Of a DNA stretch of 64,000 bases, positions 35,638 to 46,800 are shown piece by piece. Every line of letters starts with the position of its first letter. Positions within the stretch are counted from its first letter, which is position 1. The notes under the pieces were generated by a model. It saw only the letters and a program-made list of their open reading frames with translations. It ran no database searches and was not told where the DNA came from. Origin of the DNA: Calditrichota bacterium. GTDB lineage: Bacteria > Calditrichota > Calditrichia > RBG-13-44-9 > J042. The stretch lies in the NCBI GenBank assembly GCA_013150955.1, contig JAADJD010000044.1, forward strand, positions 76,660 through 140,659, in the 5' to 3' direction. The position numbers were made by a program, and so were the translations under genes.

Positions 35638-38600
35638 GTGCAAGCACATGTTGGTACCACAGATGCCATAGAAGGTCTGGATATTGCCATTATTGGAATG
35701 GCCGGGCGTTTTCCCGGTGCACCCACCATCGAGGCCTTCTGGGAAAATTTGAAGCAGGGGGTTGAGGGCATCAAGTTTTTTTCGGAGGAGGAGTTAAAGC
35801 AGGCCGGGATTAGCGAGAACGTCCTGCGCGATCCCAATTACGTTAAAGCCCGGGGCGTTCTGGGGGATGCCGATCAGTTTGATGCCCGATTGTTTGATTT
35901 TGCCCCCCGGGAAGCCGAAATCATCGATCCCCAGCATCGCGTGTTCATGGAAGTGGTTTGGGAGGCGCTGGAACGCGCCGGGTACGATCCGGAGAAATAC
36001 GAGGGCCTGATTGGCCTGTTCGCCGGCGTGGGAATGAACACCTATTTGCTCAGTTACATTCTGTCCCTGAAGGGATTGACCAATCCTGCAGATTTATATC
36101 AAATCGCCATTGCAAATGACAAGGATTTCCTGACCACGCGGGTCTCTTACAAATTGAATTTGCGAGGCCCCAGTCTGGATGTGCAGACGGCCTGCTCCAC
36201 CTCTCTGGTGGCGGTGCATGTGGCCTGTCAAAATTTATTGAATTACGATTGCGACATCGCCATTGCGGGTGGGGTCACCATTACGGTTCCGGAAGAACAG
36301 GGGTATTTTTATCAGGAAGGCATGATTTTATCGCCGGATGGGCATTGCCGTCCGTTTGACGCCCGTGCACAGGGTACGGTAGCCGGCCACGGGGCGGCGG
36401 TGGTGGTGCTCAAACGCCTGGCCGATGCGCTGGAGGATGGCGATACCATTTACGCCGTCATTAAAGGATCGGCGGTGAACAACGATGGCAGTCAACGGGT
36501 GGGCTATACCGCACCCAGTGTGGAAGGGCAGGCAGAAGTCATTGCCATGGCCCAGGCGGTGGCTGGCATCGATCCGGATACCATCGATTACATCGAGTGT
36601 CACGGCACCGGAACCCGGCTGGGGGATCCCATCGAAATTGAGGCGCTGAAGCAGGTATTTCAGGAGAAGACCGATCGGAAACAATTTTGCGCTATCGGCT
36701 CCGTGAAAAGCAACGTGGGACATCTGGATGCAGCAGCCGGGGTAACCGGATTGATCAAAACCACTCTGGCCATCTATCACCGGCAGATTCCGCCCAGTAT
36801 CAATTTCGATCGCCCCAATCCGCAAATTGACTTTCAGAATAGCCCATTTTTTGTGAATACGACGCTGCGGGACTGGCCAGCAAACGGTCACCCGCGTCGG
36901 GCCGGGGTTAGCTCTTTTGGCATCGGGGGAACCAATGCCCACGTGGTGCTGGAAGAAGCTCCCGAACCCGAACCGTCCGGGGAAACGCGTCCCTGGCAGT
37001 TGATTGCGCTTTCCGCAAAAAGCCCCACGGCACTGGATCAACTCAGCCATCGCATGGCGGAATACTTCAAAGCGCATCCCGATGCGTCTCTGGGGGATGT
37101 GGCCTTTACCCTGCTAATGGGGCGACGGGAACTGAATGTCCGGCAGGCCGTTGTGGTTCAGTCCATCGAAGACGCGCGCCAGGTGCTGGAATCCCGCGAT
37201 CCCAAACGCATTTTGCAGGCGGTTTATCCCAAAGAGGTTCCCGTTCCCTCGGTGGTGTTCATGTTCAGTGGGCAGGGGGCGCAATATCCCAACATGGGGA
37301 AGGAACTGTATGAAACGGATCCGGTCTTTCGCGAGGCGGTGGATCGGTGCTGTGAGCTGTTGAAGCCGGAGCTGGGATTCGATCTGCGGGAGGTGTTGTA
37401 CCCTGCTGCGGGGGAAGAGGAAGCGGCAGCGGAAAAATTGAAACAAACCTACATCACCCAACCGGCGCTGTTTGTAATCGAATACGCACTGGCGCAGATG
37501 TGGATGCACTGGGGGGTGGAACCCTCGGCCATGATTGGCCACAGCATCGGGGAATATGTGGCGGCGTGCCTGGCCGGTGTGTTTACCCTGGAGGATGCCC
37601 TGAAGCTGGTGACGCTCCGGGGACAGCTGATGCAGAAAATGCCTTCCGGTGCCATGTTGAGTGTGGCCCTTTCCGAGGAACAGTTGAAGCCGCTGTTACC
37701 ACCGGAACTATCCCTGGGGGCGATTAACAGCGTGGAAACCTGTGTGGTATCCGGTACCCACGCGGCGGTAGACGCCTTTGCACAGAAACTCAAAGAACAG
37801 GGTGTGGAGGTGCGACGCCTGCATACCTCGCATGCGTTTCATTCGCCCATGATGGAGCCCATTCTGGAACCTTTTCGGAAGGCGGTGGCCGCCCTCAAAC
37901 TGCAGCCGCCGCAGATTCCGTTCATTTCGAATGTGAGTGGAACCTGGATTACCCCGGAAGAAGCCACCGATCCCGATTACTGGGCCCGGCACCTGCGGCA
38001 GACGGTTCGCTTTGCCGATGGTGTGGGGGAATTGTTGAACGATCCCCGTGCCCTGTTTCTGGAAGTGGGACCCGGGAAAACCCTGAGTACGCTGACCCGC
38101 CAGCATCCATCCTGTACGCGGGAAACGGTGGTGCTGTCCAGCCTCCGTCATCCCAAAGAGAATCAACCCGATGTGGCTTTTGTGTTGCAGACCTTGGCGC
38201 GGCTGTGGCTGGCCGGCGTCCGCATCAACTGGAAGCAGTATTTTGCCCACGAGAAACGGCGGCGCCTGGTGCTGCCCACCTATCCGTTTGAGCGGCAGCG
38301 CTACTGGCTAAAGACGGATCAGGGGGTGATGGCCGCAGTGGCCGATACGGCTACCGGCGGAAAGGAAAGCGATGTTTCCCGCTGGTTCTACCAGCCTTCC
38401 TGGAAGCGAAGGGAAGTCGGCATACATCCGCTGGCACCGTTCCTTGGCGAGACCGCTCATCGCTGGCTGGTTTTTGCGGATGATCTGGGACTGGCCGGCA
38501 GCCTCATTCAACAATTGCAATCCTTTCAACAGCAGGTGATTCAGGTGCGTCAGGGCGAGGCGTTTTCGCAGCTGGATGATCACACCTACACCCTGAGACC

Positions 38601-40341
38601 GGATCGACCCGAAGATTATCAGCAGCTGCGAGAGGCCCTGAAACAGCGCAACTGGTCTCCCGACTACGTGCTGCATTGCTGGTCGGTGACTCCGACGGCT
38701 TCGGGAAGGACGCTTCGTGCCGACTTGCAGCGCTCGCTGATACAAACCGGTTTTTACAGCGTGCTGTACCTGGGACGCATGCTGACCGCGATGACGGAGA
38801 CCGGGAAAATCGATGTCACCATTGTAACCAATCATACGCAGGAAGTAACCGGCGAGGAATGGATTGCGCCGGAGAAGGCCATGTTACTGGGGCCGGCCCT
38901 GGTCATGCCGCAGGAGGAGCGCCGCCTCACCTGCCGGGTGGTGGACGTGGCCTTGCCGGAATCCAATGGCAAAAGTTTTGAAAGACCCGCCCGCTGGATT
39001 TTGCAGGAGGTATTTCAGGAAAAGAGGGAACCGCTGGTGGCCTTTCGCGGGCGGCATCGCTGGATACCGGAATACGAGCCGGTTCAACTGAATGCCCCGG
39101 CTGCCTTACCGGAGTTGCTGAAAGAAAATGGCGTTTACCTGATCACCGGCGGCCAGGGGAAAATCGGGATGACCATTGCCCGATATCTGGCCCGCAAGCT
39201 TAGGGCGCGAATCGTGCTGGTTGGCCGAACGCCCTTTCCGGAACGCGAGGCCTGGGATACCTGGCTGGCGCAGCATCCCGAAGAAGACGGCGTGGTACGG
39301 CGCATTCGGGAGCTGCTGGAACTGGAGCAGCAGGGAGCGAAGATACTCACCTTCACCGCAAACGTGGCCAACCCCGAACAGATGAAGATGGTGCACGAGC
39401 AAATCAGGAAACAATTTGGGCCGGTGAACGGCATTTTCCACACCGCCGGACTGGCGGGTGCCCGGTCATTCCGCACCATCACGGAAACCGAGGCCTCCGA
39501 TTGTGAGGATCAATTTGAGGCCAAGGTGTACGGCGTAAAAACCCTGTACGATGTGTTTGCCAGCGAGCCGCTGGACTTCTGTCTGCTTTTTTCCTCGTTG
39601 TCCACGGTGCTGGGTGGATTGGGCTTTGCGGCTTATTCTGCGGCCAATCGGTTCATGGATGCCTTTGTGGAAAAGGTCACCCGGATGAATGGGCAGCATC
39701 AGTGGATGGTGGTGGATTGGGATGGCTGGCAATTTGAAGATCCGCAGATGGCGGCCGCGGGTGTGGGCGACGAGCTGCGCGAGCTGGCCATGACACCGGA
39801 AGAAGGCCTGGCCGTGCTGGAACGGGTGCTGAATGCCCCCGGTTTTACCCACTGGGTGGTGTCCACCGGAGCGCTGGAGCCCCGTTTGCAAAAGTGGGTG
39901 CGACACATCCAGCCAGCGGAAACCCCGGAAGAAGAAACCATGCCGGAGACGGGCAACAAATACGCCCGACCCAATTTGCCCACGCCTTACGTGGCGCCCC
40001 GAAATGATCTGGAAAAAGAAATTGCCAGCGTCTGGGAACAGCTGCTGGGCATCGAGGGCATTGGTGTGCACGATAATTTCTTTGACCTGGGCGGAAATTC
40101 CCTGTCCGGTACCCAGCTGGTGGCCAAATTGCGCAGCCAGTTTCAGGTGGATTTGCCGCTACGGGAATTGTTCGAAGATCCCACCATCGCAGCGGTTGCA
40201 GCCATCATCGAGCGGCAGCGAGAACAGCAAAGCCAGAAGAGCGATAAGATCAAAGATCTGTTTAAGAAAGTTGAGCAGATGAGTGATGAGGATGTGCAGG
40301 CCATGCTGGCCCAGCAAAAGAAACAACAATCAGGAAATTAA
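35638..40341 (+). CDS. Polyketide synthase module KS-AT-KR-ACP
   Basis: A 1567-residue single module starting at GTG. KS (~14-441) has Cys186 in QTACSTSL, His322 in ECHGTGT and His362 in NVGHLDA. AT (~539-823) has GHSIGE Ser636 and HAFH at 732-735, the malonyl-CoA signature, unlike the AT of the first protein. A structural linker (~895-1130) leads to KR (~1155-1365; LITGGQGKIG, SSLSTV and Tyr in AAYSAAN). There is no DH or ER, so the product is a beta-hydroxyacyl chain. ACP (~1455-1526) uses Ser1488 in LGGNSL. The tail (KDLFKKVEQMSDEDVQAMLA) looks like a C-terminal docking helix matching the short helical N-terminus of the next protein. It follows the amino acid added by the first synthase, inserting a hydroxylated two-carbon unit into the peptide. 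Confidence 0.95.
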   Translation: MQAHVGTTDAIEGLDIAIIGMAGRFPGAPTIEAFWENLKQGVEGIKFFSEEELKQAGISENVLRDPNYVKARGVLGDADQFDARLFDFAPREAEIIDPQHRVFMEVVWEALERAGYDPEKYEGLIGLFAGVGMNTYLLSYILSLKGLTNPADLYQIAIANDKDFLTTRVSYKLNLRGPSLDVQTACSTSLVAVHVACQNLLNYDCDIAIAGGVTITVPEEQGYFYQEGMILSPDGHCRPFDARAQGTVAGHGAAVVVLKRLADALEDGDTIYAVIKGSAVNNDGSQRVGYTAPSVEGQAEVIAMAQAVAGIDPDTIDYIECHGTGTRLGDPIEIEALKQVFQEKTDRKQFCAIGSVKSNVGHLDAAAGVTGLIKTTLAIYHRQIPPSINFDRPNPQIDFQNSPFFVNTTLRDWPANGHPRRAGVSSFGIGGTNAHVVLEEAPEPEPSGETRPWQLIALSAKSPTALDQLSHRMAEYFKAHPDASLGDVAFTLLMGRRELNVRQAVVVQSIEDARQVLESRDPKRILQAVYPKEVPVPSVVFMFSGQGAQYPNMGKELYETDPVFREAVDRCCELLKPELGFDLREVLYPAAGEEEAAAEKLKQTYITQPALFVIEYALAQMWMHWGVEPSAMIGHSIGEYVAACLAGVFTLEDALKLVTLRGQLMQKMPSGAMLSVALSEEQLKPLLPPELSLGAINSVETCVVSGTHAAVDAFAQKLKEQGVEVRRLHTSHAFHSPMMEPILEPFRKAVAALKLQPPQIPFISNVSGTWITPEEATDPDYWARHLRQTVRFADGVGELLNDPRALFLEVGPGKTLSTLTRQHPSCTRETVVLSSLRHPKENQPDVAFVLQTLARLWLAGVRINWKQYFAHEKRRRLVLPTYPFERQRYWLKTDQGVMAAVADTATGGKESDVSRWFYQPSWKRREVGIHPLAPFLGETAHRWLVFADDLGLAGSLIQQLQSFQQQVIQVRQGEAFSQLDDHTYTLRPDRPEDYQQLREALKQRNWSPDYVLHCWSVTPTASGRTLRADLQRSLIQTGFYSVLYLGRMLTAMTETGKIDVTIVTNHTQEVTGEEWIAPEKAMLLGPALVMPQEERRLTCRVVDVALPESNGKSFERPARWILQEVFQEKREPLVAFRGRHRWIPEYEPVQLNAPAALPELLKENGVYLITGGQGKIGMTIARYLARKLRARIVLVGRTPFPEREAWDTWLAQHPEEDGVVRRIRELLELEQQGAKILTFTANVANPEQMKMVHEQIRKQFGPVNGIFHTAGLAGARSFRTITETEASDCEDQFEAKVYGVKTLYDVFASEPLDFCLLFSSLSTVLGGLGFAAYSAANRFMDAFVEKVTRMNGQHQWMVVDWDGWQFEDPQMAAAGVGDELRELAMTPEEGLAVLERVLNAPGFTHWVVSTGALEPRLQKWVRHIQPAETPEEETMPETGNKYARPNLPTPYVAPRNDLEKEIASVWEQLLGIEGIGVHDNFFDLGGNSLSGTQLVAKLRSQFQVDLPLRELFEDPTIAAVAAIIERQREQQSQKSDKIKDLFKKVEQMSDEDVQAMLAQQKKQQSGN

Positions 40342-40365
40342 AATGAATGTTGATACAGGTAGCCT

Positions 40366-43300
40366 ATGGATGAAGTGTTAAAGAAATGGGCGGAGCTTCC
40401 CCCGCAGAAGCGACAGGTCTTAAAAATGATGTTAAAGGAGGAGGGGATCGATTTCCTCTCCATTCCGATTGTGCGGCATCCCCGCAATCAGGAGAGCTAC
40501 CCACTCTCGTTTGGTCAACAGCGGCTGTGGTTTCTGGAACAGTTTGAACCGGGGAGCCCGCTTTACAACATTCCTTTTGCCATTCGGTTGAAGGGAAAGC
40601 TGGACGTGGCCGCTCTGGAGCAGAGTTTGCGCGAATTGGTGCGCCGGCACGAGATTCTGCGGACGGTGTTCCGCAGTGAGCAGGGGGAACCCCGTCAGGT
40701 GATTCGCGAGCAGCTGGACGTTCCGCTAAAGCAGTTTGACTTAAGTGGACTGTCCCCGGCGGATCAGGCGCAGGAAGTCCAGCGATTGGCCCGTCAGTGG
40801 GCCCGGCAACCATTCGATCTGGAAAATGGCCCTCTTTTTCGGTATCAGCTGCTGCGGCTGAAGGAAGATGAACATGTGTTTCTGCTGACCATGCACCACA
40901 TCATTTCCGATGGCTGGTCAACCGGTGTGCTGGTGGCCGAGGTGGCTCAACTGTACACCGCGTTCCGACAGGGTCAGCCGTCCCCCTTGCCCGAGCTGCC
41001 GGTGCAATATGTGGATTATGCCATCTGGCAGCGCGAATGGATGGATGAATCGGGACTGGAAGACCATCTGAAATTCTGGAAGCAGGAACTTGCCGGTATT
41101 CCCGATTTGCTGGAGTTACCAACCGATCGCCCGCGGCCGCGGGTGCAAACCTACAACGGAGCCACCTTCAAATTTCAAATTCCGGAGGATCTCTCCCGGC
41201 AATTACGGCAACTGTGCAAGCAGGAAGACGTTACCCTGTTCATGCTCATGCTGGCCGCCTTTCAAACCCTGCTGTTTCGCTATTCCGGCCAGGAGGATCT
41301 CACCGTGGGTACCCCGGTGGCCAATCGCAATCACAGCGAGATTGAGCACCTGATTGGATTTTTTGTGAATACCCTGGTGCTTCGGGGGAACTTTGAAGAT
41401 CGTCCCACTTTTCGGGAATATTTGAAACGATTAAAGGCCCGCACATTGGACGCATTTGCGCATCAGGACATGCCGTTCGAGAAACTGGTGGAAGTGTTGC
41501 AACCTTCGCGGGATATGAGCCATACCCCGCTTTTCCAGACCATGTTTGTTTTGCACAACACGCCCCTGCAACCGCTGCAGTTGCCCGATTTGACCATTGA
41601 AGTACTGGATCTGGATACCGGAATGGCCAAATTCGATTTAATTCTGAACGTTTTTGAAGCCGGGACACACCTGGACGGATTCATCGAATATAACACCGAT
41701 TTATTCACGGAAGGCACCATCCAGCGGATGGTGAATCATTACCTGACTCTGCTGCAGGGGATTGTTCAAAATCCGGATCGTTCCGTGGTCGATATTCCGA
41801 TGCTGCCACCGGAGGAGCGGCAGGCGCTGGTGGGCGAGCTGGCGGGTACCATTCAACAGGAAACACCCAAAACCACCGTCCTGGAACGAATTGCTCATCA
41901 TGCAAAGAAAACGCCCGATGCCACCGCCGTTCGAATTGGAGAGGAGCAGTTAACCTATGCCGGGCTGGAACGGGCATCCAGCCAGCTGGCGCAATATCTG
42001 CATCAGCGCGGGGTAGGGCACGGCGCTTTTGTGGGACTGGGTGTGGATCGTTCCCTGGACATGGTGGTGGGCTTGCTGGCCATCTGGAAGGTTGGAGCAG
42101 TGTATGTGCCGCTGGATCCGGATTATCCGTTGGAACGGCTGGAGTACATAGCGCAGGATGCGGGTCTGGCCTGTATTTTAACCCACGCCCGCCTGAAGGA
42201 GCTGTTCGGGAACATTCCGGTGGAAAAAATTGTGCTGGACGAGGAACGCCAGCAGATCTCTCAAATGTCAGCGGAATCGGTCGGCCGTCCTGCTCAGCCG
42301 GAAGATCCGGCCTATGTGATCTACACGTCGGGATCCACGGGATTGCCCAAGGGAGTGGTGGTGCGGCATGCCGCACTGGCCGAACACATTATTCAGATGG
42401 CATCGATTTATCAGGTTACACCGGAAGATCGCTACCTGGCTTTTGCCGCCATGAATTTCGATGCGGCGCTGGAGCAGACCCTGACGCCGCTGGTGGCGGG
42501 TGCCACGCTGGTGTTACGGGATGGGGATATCTGGCTACCCGCCGATTTTCATCAGAAAGTGAAACACTACCAGTTAACCGTCATCAATCCCCCGACGGTG
42601 TACTGGGAGGAGCTGGCATACGAATGGTCTCAGCATCCCGATCGAGCTGCCGATTTGCCCATTCGACTGGTCATTGCCGGGGGCGATGCCATGCATCTGG
42701 AAGCGGTGCGCCGGTGGCATCAAACGCCGTTGAAAGGGGTGCGATTGTTGAATGCTTATGGGCCTACCGAGGCGACCATCACCACCAGTCTGTACGAAGT
42801 ACCGCAGGATTATGAAACCTCTGTGGGATTGCCGGTGGTGCCCATCGGCCAGCCACTGGCCAATCGGAAATATTACATACTGGATGAAAATGATCAGCCG
42901 GTGCCCATCGGAGTACCCGGAGAGCTGGTCATTGGGGGACACATGCTGGCGGATGGCTATCTGCATCGCCCGGAATTGACCGCCCGCCATTTCGTCCCGG
43001 ATCCCTTTGCCGGGGATCCCGGTGCCCGAATGTACCGCACGGGGGATCGGGTACGCCGCCGGCCGGATGGCCAGCTGGAGTTCCTGGGACGGGTGGATAC
43101 TCAGGTAAAAATCCGGGGATTTCGCATCGAACTCGGCGAGATCGAGACCGTATTGAATGGCCATGAACAGATTCAACAGGCGGTGGTGACCGTTCGAGAG
43201 GAGGCAGGTGGGCAGAAACGGCTGGTGGCCTATTTTAAACCAAAAAAGAAGGCGCAGGTGTCGATCAACGCCCTGCGCACCTATTTACGCCAGCGATTGC

Positions 43301-43749
43301 CGGAGTACATGATTCCGGCCCTGTTCATGGAAGTGGAGGCATTTCCCAAGACGCCCAGCGGGAAGATCGACCGCCGGGCCCTGCCAGAACCGGAGGGCGT
43401 GCGACCGGAGCTGTCTTCCCGCTATGTGGCCCCGCGGACGCCCATTGAGCAGGAGCTGGCTCAAATTGCCGCCGAGGTGCTGGGACTGGATCGCGTGGGG
43501 GTGCAGGACAATTTCTTCGAACTGGGGGGGCATTCTATGCTGGCGGTCAAGGTGATTGCCCGCATCCAGGAGAAATATCAGGTCAATTTGCCCCTGCGCA
43601 CGCTCTTTGAATCCCCAACGGTGGAGGGGCTGGCCATGGCCATTACTCAGCTGCAGGCCCAGCAACAGGACGATGAACAGCTGGAGCAGTTGCTGGATGA
43701 GCTGGAAAACCTGTCCGATGAGGAAGCGCGAAAATTGTTGAATGAGTAA
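40366..43749 (+). CDS. NRPS module C-A-PCP
   Basis: A 1127-residue elongation module. The first ~35 residues (KKWAELPPQKRQVLKMML) form a short helical docking segment. C (~45-470) has HHIISDG (His177, His178, Asp182) of the LCL type. A (~505-1008) has the P-loop YTSGSTGLPKG, NAYGPTE and GKIDRRALP. Reading the GrsA-aligned pocket positions I get DAEIVAAIT, which I cannot assign to an amino acid. PCP (~1020-1092) uses Ser1057 in LGGHSM. The tail (LDELENLSDEEARKLLNE) resembles a docking helix facing the KLSPEKRALLLKKL start of the next protein. It lies 24 bp after the PKS gene. Confidence 0.95.
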   Translation: MDEVLKKWAELPPQKRQVLKMMLKEEGIDFLSIPIVRHPRNQESYPLSFGQQRLWFLEQFEPGSPLYNIPFAIRLKGKLDVAALEQSLRELVRRHEILRTVFRSEQGEPRQVIREQLDVPLKQFDLSGLSPADQAQEVQRLARQWARQPFDLENGPLFRYQLLRLKEDEHVFLLTMHHIISDGWSTGVLVAEVAQLYTAFRQGQPSPLPELPVQYVDYAIWQREWMDESGLEDHLKFWKQELAGIPDLLELPTDRPRPRVQTYNGATFKFQIPEDLSRQLRQLCKQEDVTLFMLMLAAFQTLLFRYSGQEDLTVGTPVANRNHSEIEHLIGFFVNTLVLRGNFEDRPTFREYLKRLKARTLDAFAHQDMPFEKLVEVLQPSRDMSHTPLFQTMFVLHNTPLQPLQLPDLTIEVLDLDTGMAKFDLILNVFEAGTHLDGFIEYNTDLFTEGTIQRMVNHYLTLLQGIVQNPDRSVVDIPMLPPEERQALVGELAGTIQQETPKTTVLERIAHHAKKTPDATAVRIGEEQLTYAGLERASSQLAQYLHQRGVGHGAFVGLGVDRSLDMVVGLLAIWKVGAVYVPLDPDYPLERLEYIAQDAGLACILTHARLKELFGNIPVEKIVLDEERQQISQMSAESVGRPAQPEDPAYVIYTSGSTGLPKGVVVRHAALAEHIIQMASIYQVTPEDRYLAFAAMNFDAALEQTLTPLVAGATLVLRDGDIWLPADFHQKVKHYQLTVINPPTVYWEELAYEWSQHPDRAADLPIRLVIAGGDAMHLEAVRRWHQTPLKGVRLLNAYGPTEATITTSLYEVPQDYETSVGLPVVPIGQPLANRKYYILDENDQPVPIGVPGELVIGGHMLADGYLHRPELTARHFVPDPFAGDPGARMYRTGDRVRRRPDGQLEFLGRVDTQVKIRGFRIELGEIETVLNGHEQIQQAVVTVREEAGGQKRLVAYFKPKKKAQVSINALRTYLRQRLPEYMIPALFMEVEAFPKTPSGKIDRRALPEPEGVRPELSSRYVAPRTPIEQELAQIAAEVLGLDRVGVQDNFFELGGHSMLAVKVIARIQEKYQVNLPLRTLFESPTVEGLAMAITQLQAQQQDDEQLEQLLDELENLSDEEARKLLNE

Positions 43750-43827
43750 CCAACAATCGATAGAACCCAATTCATTTGTTCAGGGACGTGGTGTTAGGGA
43801 TAACTGATAAAATTGAGGTCTGGCTCA

Positions 43828-46800
43828 ATGGATGATATTCGTAAACGGCTGGAGAAGTTATCGCCAGAAAAACGGGCGCTGTTGCTCAAAAAACTGCAGG
43901 CCCGTCAAAAATCCACGGGGGATCAATTTGAGATACCGCCGCGAAAGGATCCCGCGCGGTATCCCATGTCCTTTGCCCAGCGGGGATTCTGGTATCTGGA
44001 GCAAATGCAACCCGGTACGGGACTGAATAACATTCCAGCCATTATCCGCATGAAGGGGCGGCTGGATGTACAGGCCCTGGAACGGGCCATTCAGACCATT
44101 CTGGATCGGCACCAGGTGCTGCGTACGCGGTATCGTGTGGAAGCTGGGGAACCGGTTCAGTCTGTGCTGGACGATTACACCTTCCGGTTGTCGGTCATCG
44201 ATTTGCGCACCGAACCGGAAACGCAGCGGCAGCAGCGGGCCGAATCGATTGCCCGTCAGCAGGCCCTGAAGCCCTTCGATCTGTCCACCGGGCCCATGTT
44301 CCGCTGTTCGCTCATCCAGCTGGCAGATGATGATTTCCTGATGGTGCTGGTCATGCACCACATTGCCGCCGATGCCTGGTCAATCGACATTTTCATCCAT
44401 GAGCTGGGCCAGCTTTACGATGCCTATCGTCAACAAAAAACGCCTCAAATTGCCGATCTGCCCATCCAGTACTTTGATTATGCCGAATGGCAACGCGAGC
44501 GCCTGCAGGGTGATCGCCTGAATGAACTGATCGATTACTGGCGGGAAAAATTGAAAGATGCCCCGTCGTTACTGGATTTTCCCACGGATAAACCCCGACC
44601 GTACGTGCGGACGTTTCGGGGATTGCATATTCCCTTTCAGCTGACGCCGGAATTATCCCGCACCATTGACGAATGGTGCCGGCGGGAAAAGGTAACCCCA
44701 TTTGCCTTTTTCCTGACCGCGTTTTACGTGCTGCTCTACCGGTATTCCCGGCAGGAAGACATCTGCGTGGGTACTGCGGTGGCCAATCGCGACCAGAAAG
44801 AAGTGCAGGCGCTGATTGGGCTGTTCATCAACACTGTGGTGTTGCGTTCCCACATCGATGGTCAGATGACTTTTCGGGAATTGTTGTACCGGGTGAAGGA
44901 TACTGTGCTGGATGCGTTTGCCCACAAGGATTTGCCATTCGACATGCTGGTGGATGCGCTGAAACCCCAGAGGCAACTCAGTCACAATCCCTTTTACCAG
45001 GTGTTGTTCGATTTTCGCAATCGATTGGAAAAGATTCAGGCAGCCGGCCTGGAGCTGGATCTGCTGGAGATCGAAAGTGGCACGGTTAAATTCGATATGG
45101 TGCTCTCCATCGAAAACACCCCGCAGGGGTACCGGGGCGCCTGGGCATACAACACGGATCTGTTCTATCGCGAAACCATCGATGGGCTAATTCGCAGCTT
45201 TCAGACCTTGCTGCGGGATGTGGTCCGGGATGTGGATCGTCCCATCTCCCGCTTGAACCTGATCCCCCCCGCGGAAGTGGATCGGCTGGTAGATCAGTGG
45301 AATCCGGCTCCCTGGAATTTTCCGGGGAAGGGCGAAAAGTGCATGCATCATTATATTGAAGAACAGGCCCGTGAGCATCCGGATAAGGTGGCACTGGTGT
45401 ATTACTCCCGGCTGGGCGATCAGGTGATTCATCAGGAAATGACGTATCGGGAATTAAACGAACGGGCCAATCGGCTGGCTCATCATCTGCAGCAAAAGGG
45501 GGTTCAGACGGAAGACGTGGTGGCCCTGTTCATGGATCGCTCGCTGGATATGCTGGTGGCCATCCTGGGTGTGTTAAAGGCGGGGGCGGCGTATTTGCCA
45601 ATCGATCCGGTAAATCCCAAGAATCGTGTGGATTTTATGTTGAATGATTCCGGCGTGCGTCTGGTACTGACACAGGAGAAGTTGAAACACCGTCTGGCGG
45701 ATCATCCCTGTTGCCAGTTACTGGTGATTGATGCCGAATGGGAGACCATTGCGCGGCAACCCGGCACCAATCCCGATGTCCCCTTAACGCCGGAAAATCT
45801 GGCTTATTTGATTTACACGTCGGGATCCACCGGCATCCCCAAAGCGGTGATGGTGCCGCATCGGGGACTGGTGAGCCACAGCTGGAACATGAAGCGCCTG
45901 TACGATTTGAAGAACGGCTGTCGGGTGTTGCAATATTTTAACCTCAGTTTTGATGCAGCGGCAGAGGAAATTTTCCCCACCCTGCTGGCAGGAGCAACGC
46001 TGGTTTTGCCCCGCGCTGCCCTGGAATTGACCTATCGGGACTTGCTGGAAATTTGCGAAAGCCAGCGGATCAACATCCTGCACCTGACCAAGGCCGTGTG
46101 GCTGGGATTGCTGGATTACATGGAAGAAAATCAGCTTAAATTTTCGCCTCATTTGCGGATGATGTTTGTGGGCGGCGAGGCACCCACGGTCAACGGGATC
46201 CAGAAGACCCATCGCCTGTCCAGCGGGAAACTGGTGTTTGTGAATATGTACGGCCCCACGGAGGCAACCATTGCGGCTTCCAATCACGTCATCGATTTAA
46301 TGGACGATATGGAATTCCCCACCGGGGTGATTCCCATCGGGCGGCCCATGGACAACGTGCGCCTGTATGTGCTGGATGAACATCTGCAGCCGGTGCCCCA
46401 GGGAGCATTTGGGGAGCTGTACATTGGGGGAATTGGTGTCAGTCGCGGATATCTGAATCGCCCGGATCTGACTGCCGCTTACTTCCTGCCCGATCCGTTC
46501 AGTTCCAAGCCGGGTGCTCGCATGTATCGCACCGGCGATCTGGTGCGGCTGTCGCCGGAGGGCGAGCTGGTGTTCATCGGGCGGGTGGATTTTCAGGTAA
46601 AGATTCGGGGCTTCCGGGTGGAGCTGGGCGAAATCGAAACCGTGCTCAACCAGCATCCGGATGTCCAGCAGGGCGTGGTAGTTGCCAGGGACGATCGCCT
46701 GGGCAGCAAATTTCTGGCGGCTTACATCGTACCCAAGGAACATCAGGAAATTTCCATTTCCGCGCTGCGCAGCTATTTAAGCGAAAAATTGCCCGATTAC

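Noticed and set aside
35498-35765. Open plus frame from the end of the acyltransferase-like gene into the PKS start (includes VTFETDGSIYFNP)
   Set aside because: It looks somewhat protein-like but has no ribosome site or good start, and it ends as a shadow of the KS domain. A frameshifted C-terminal extension of the upstream gene is possible but unsupported.
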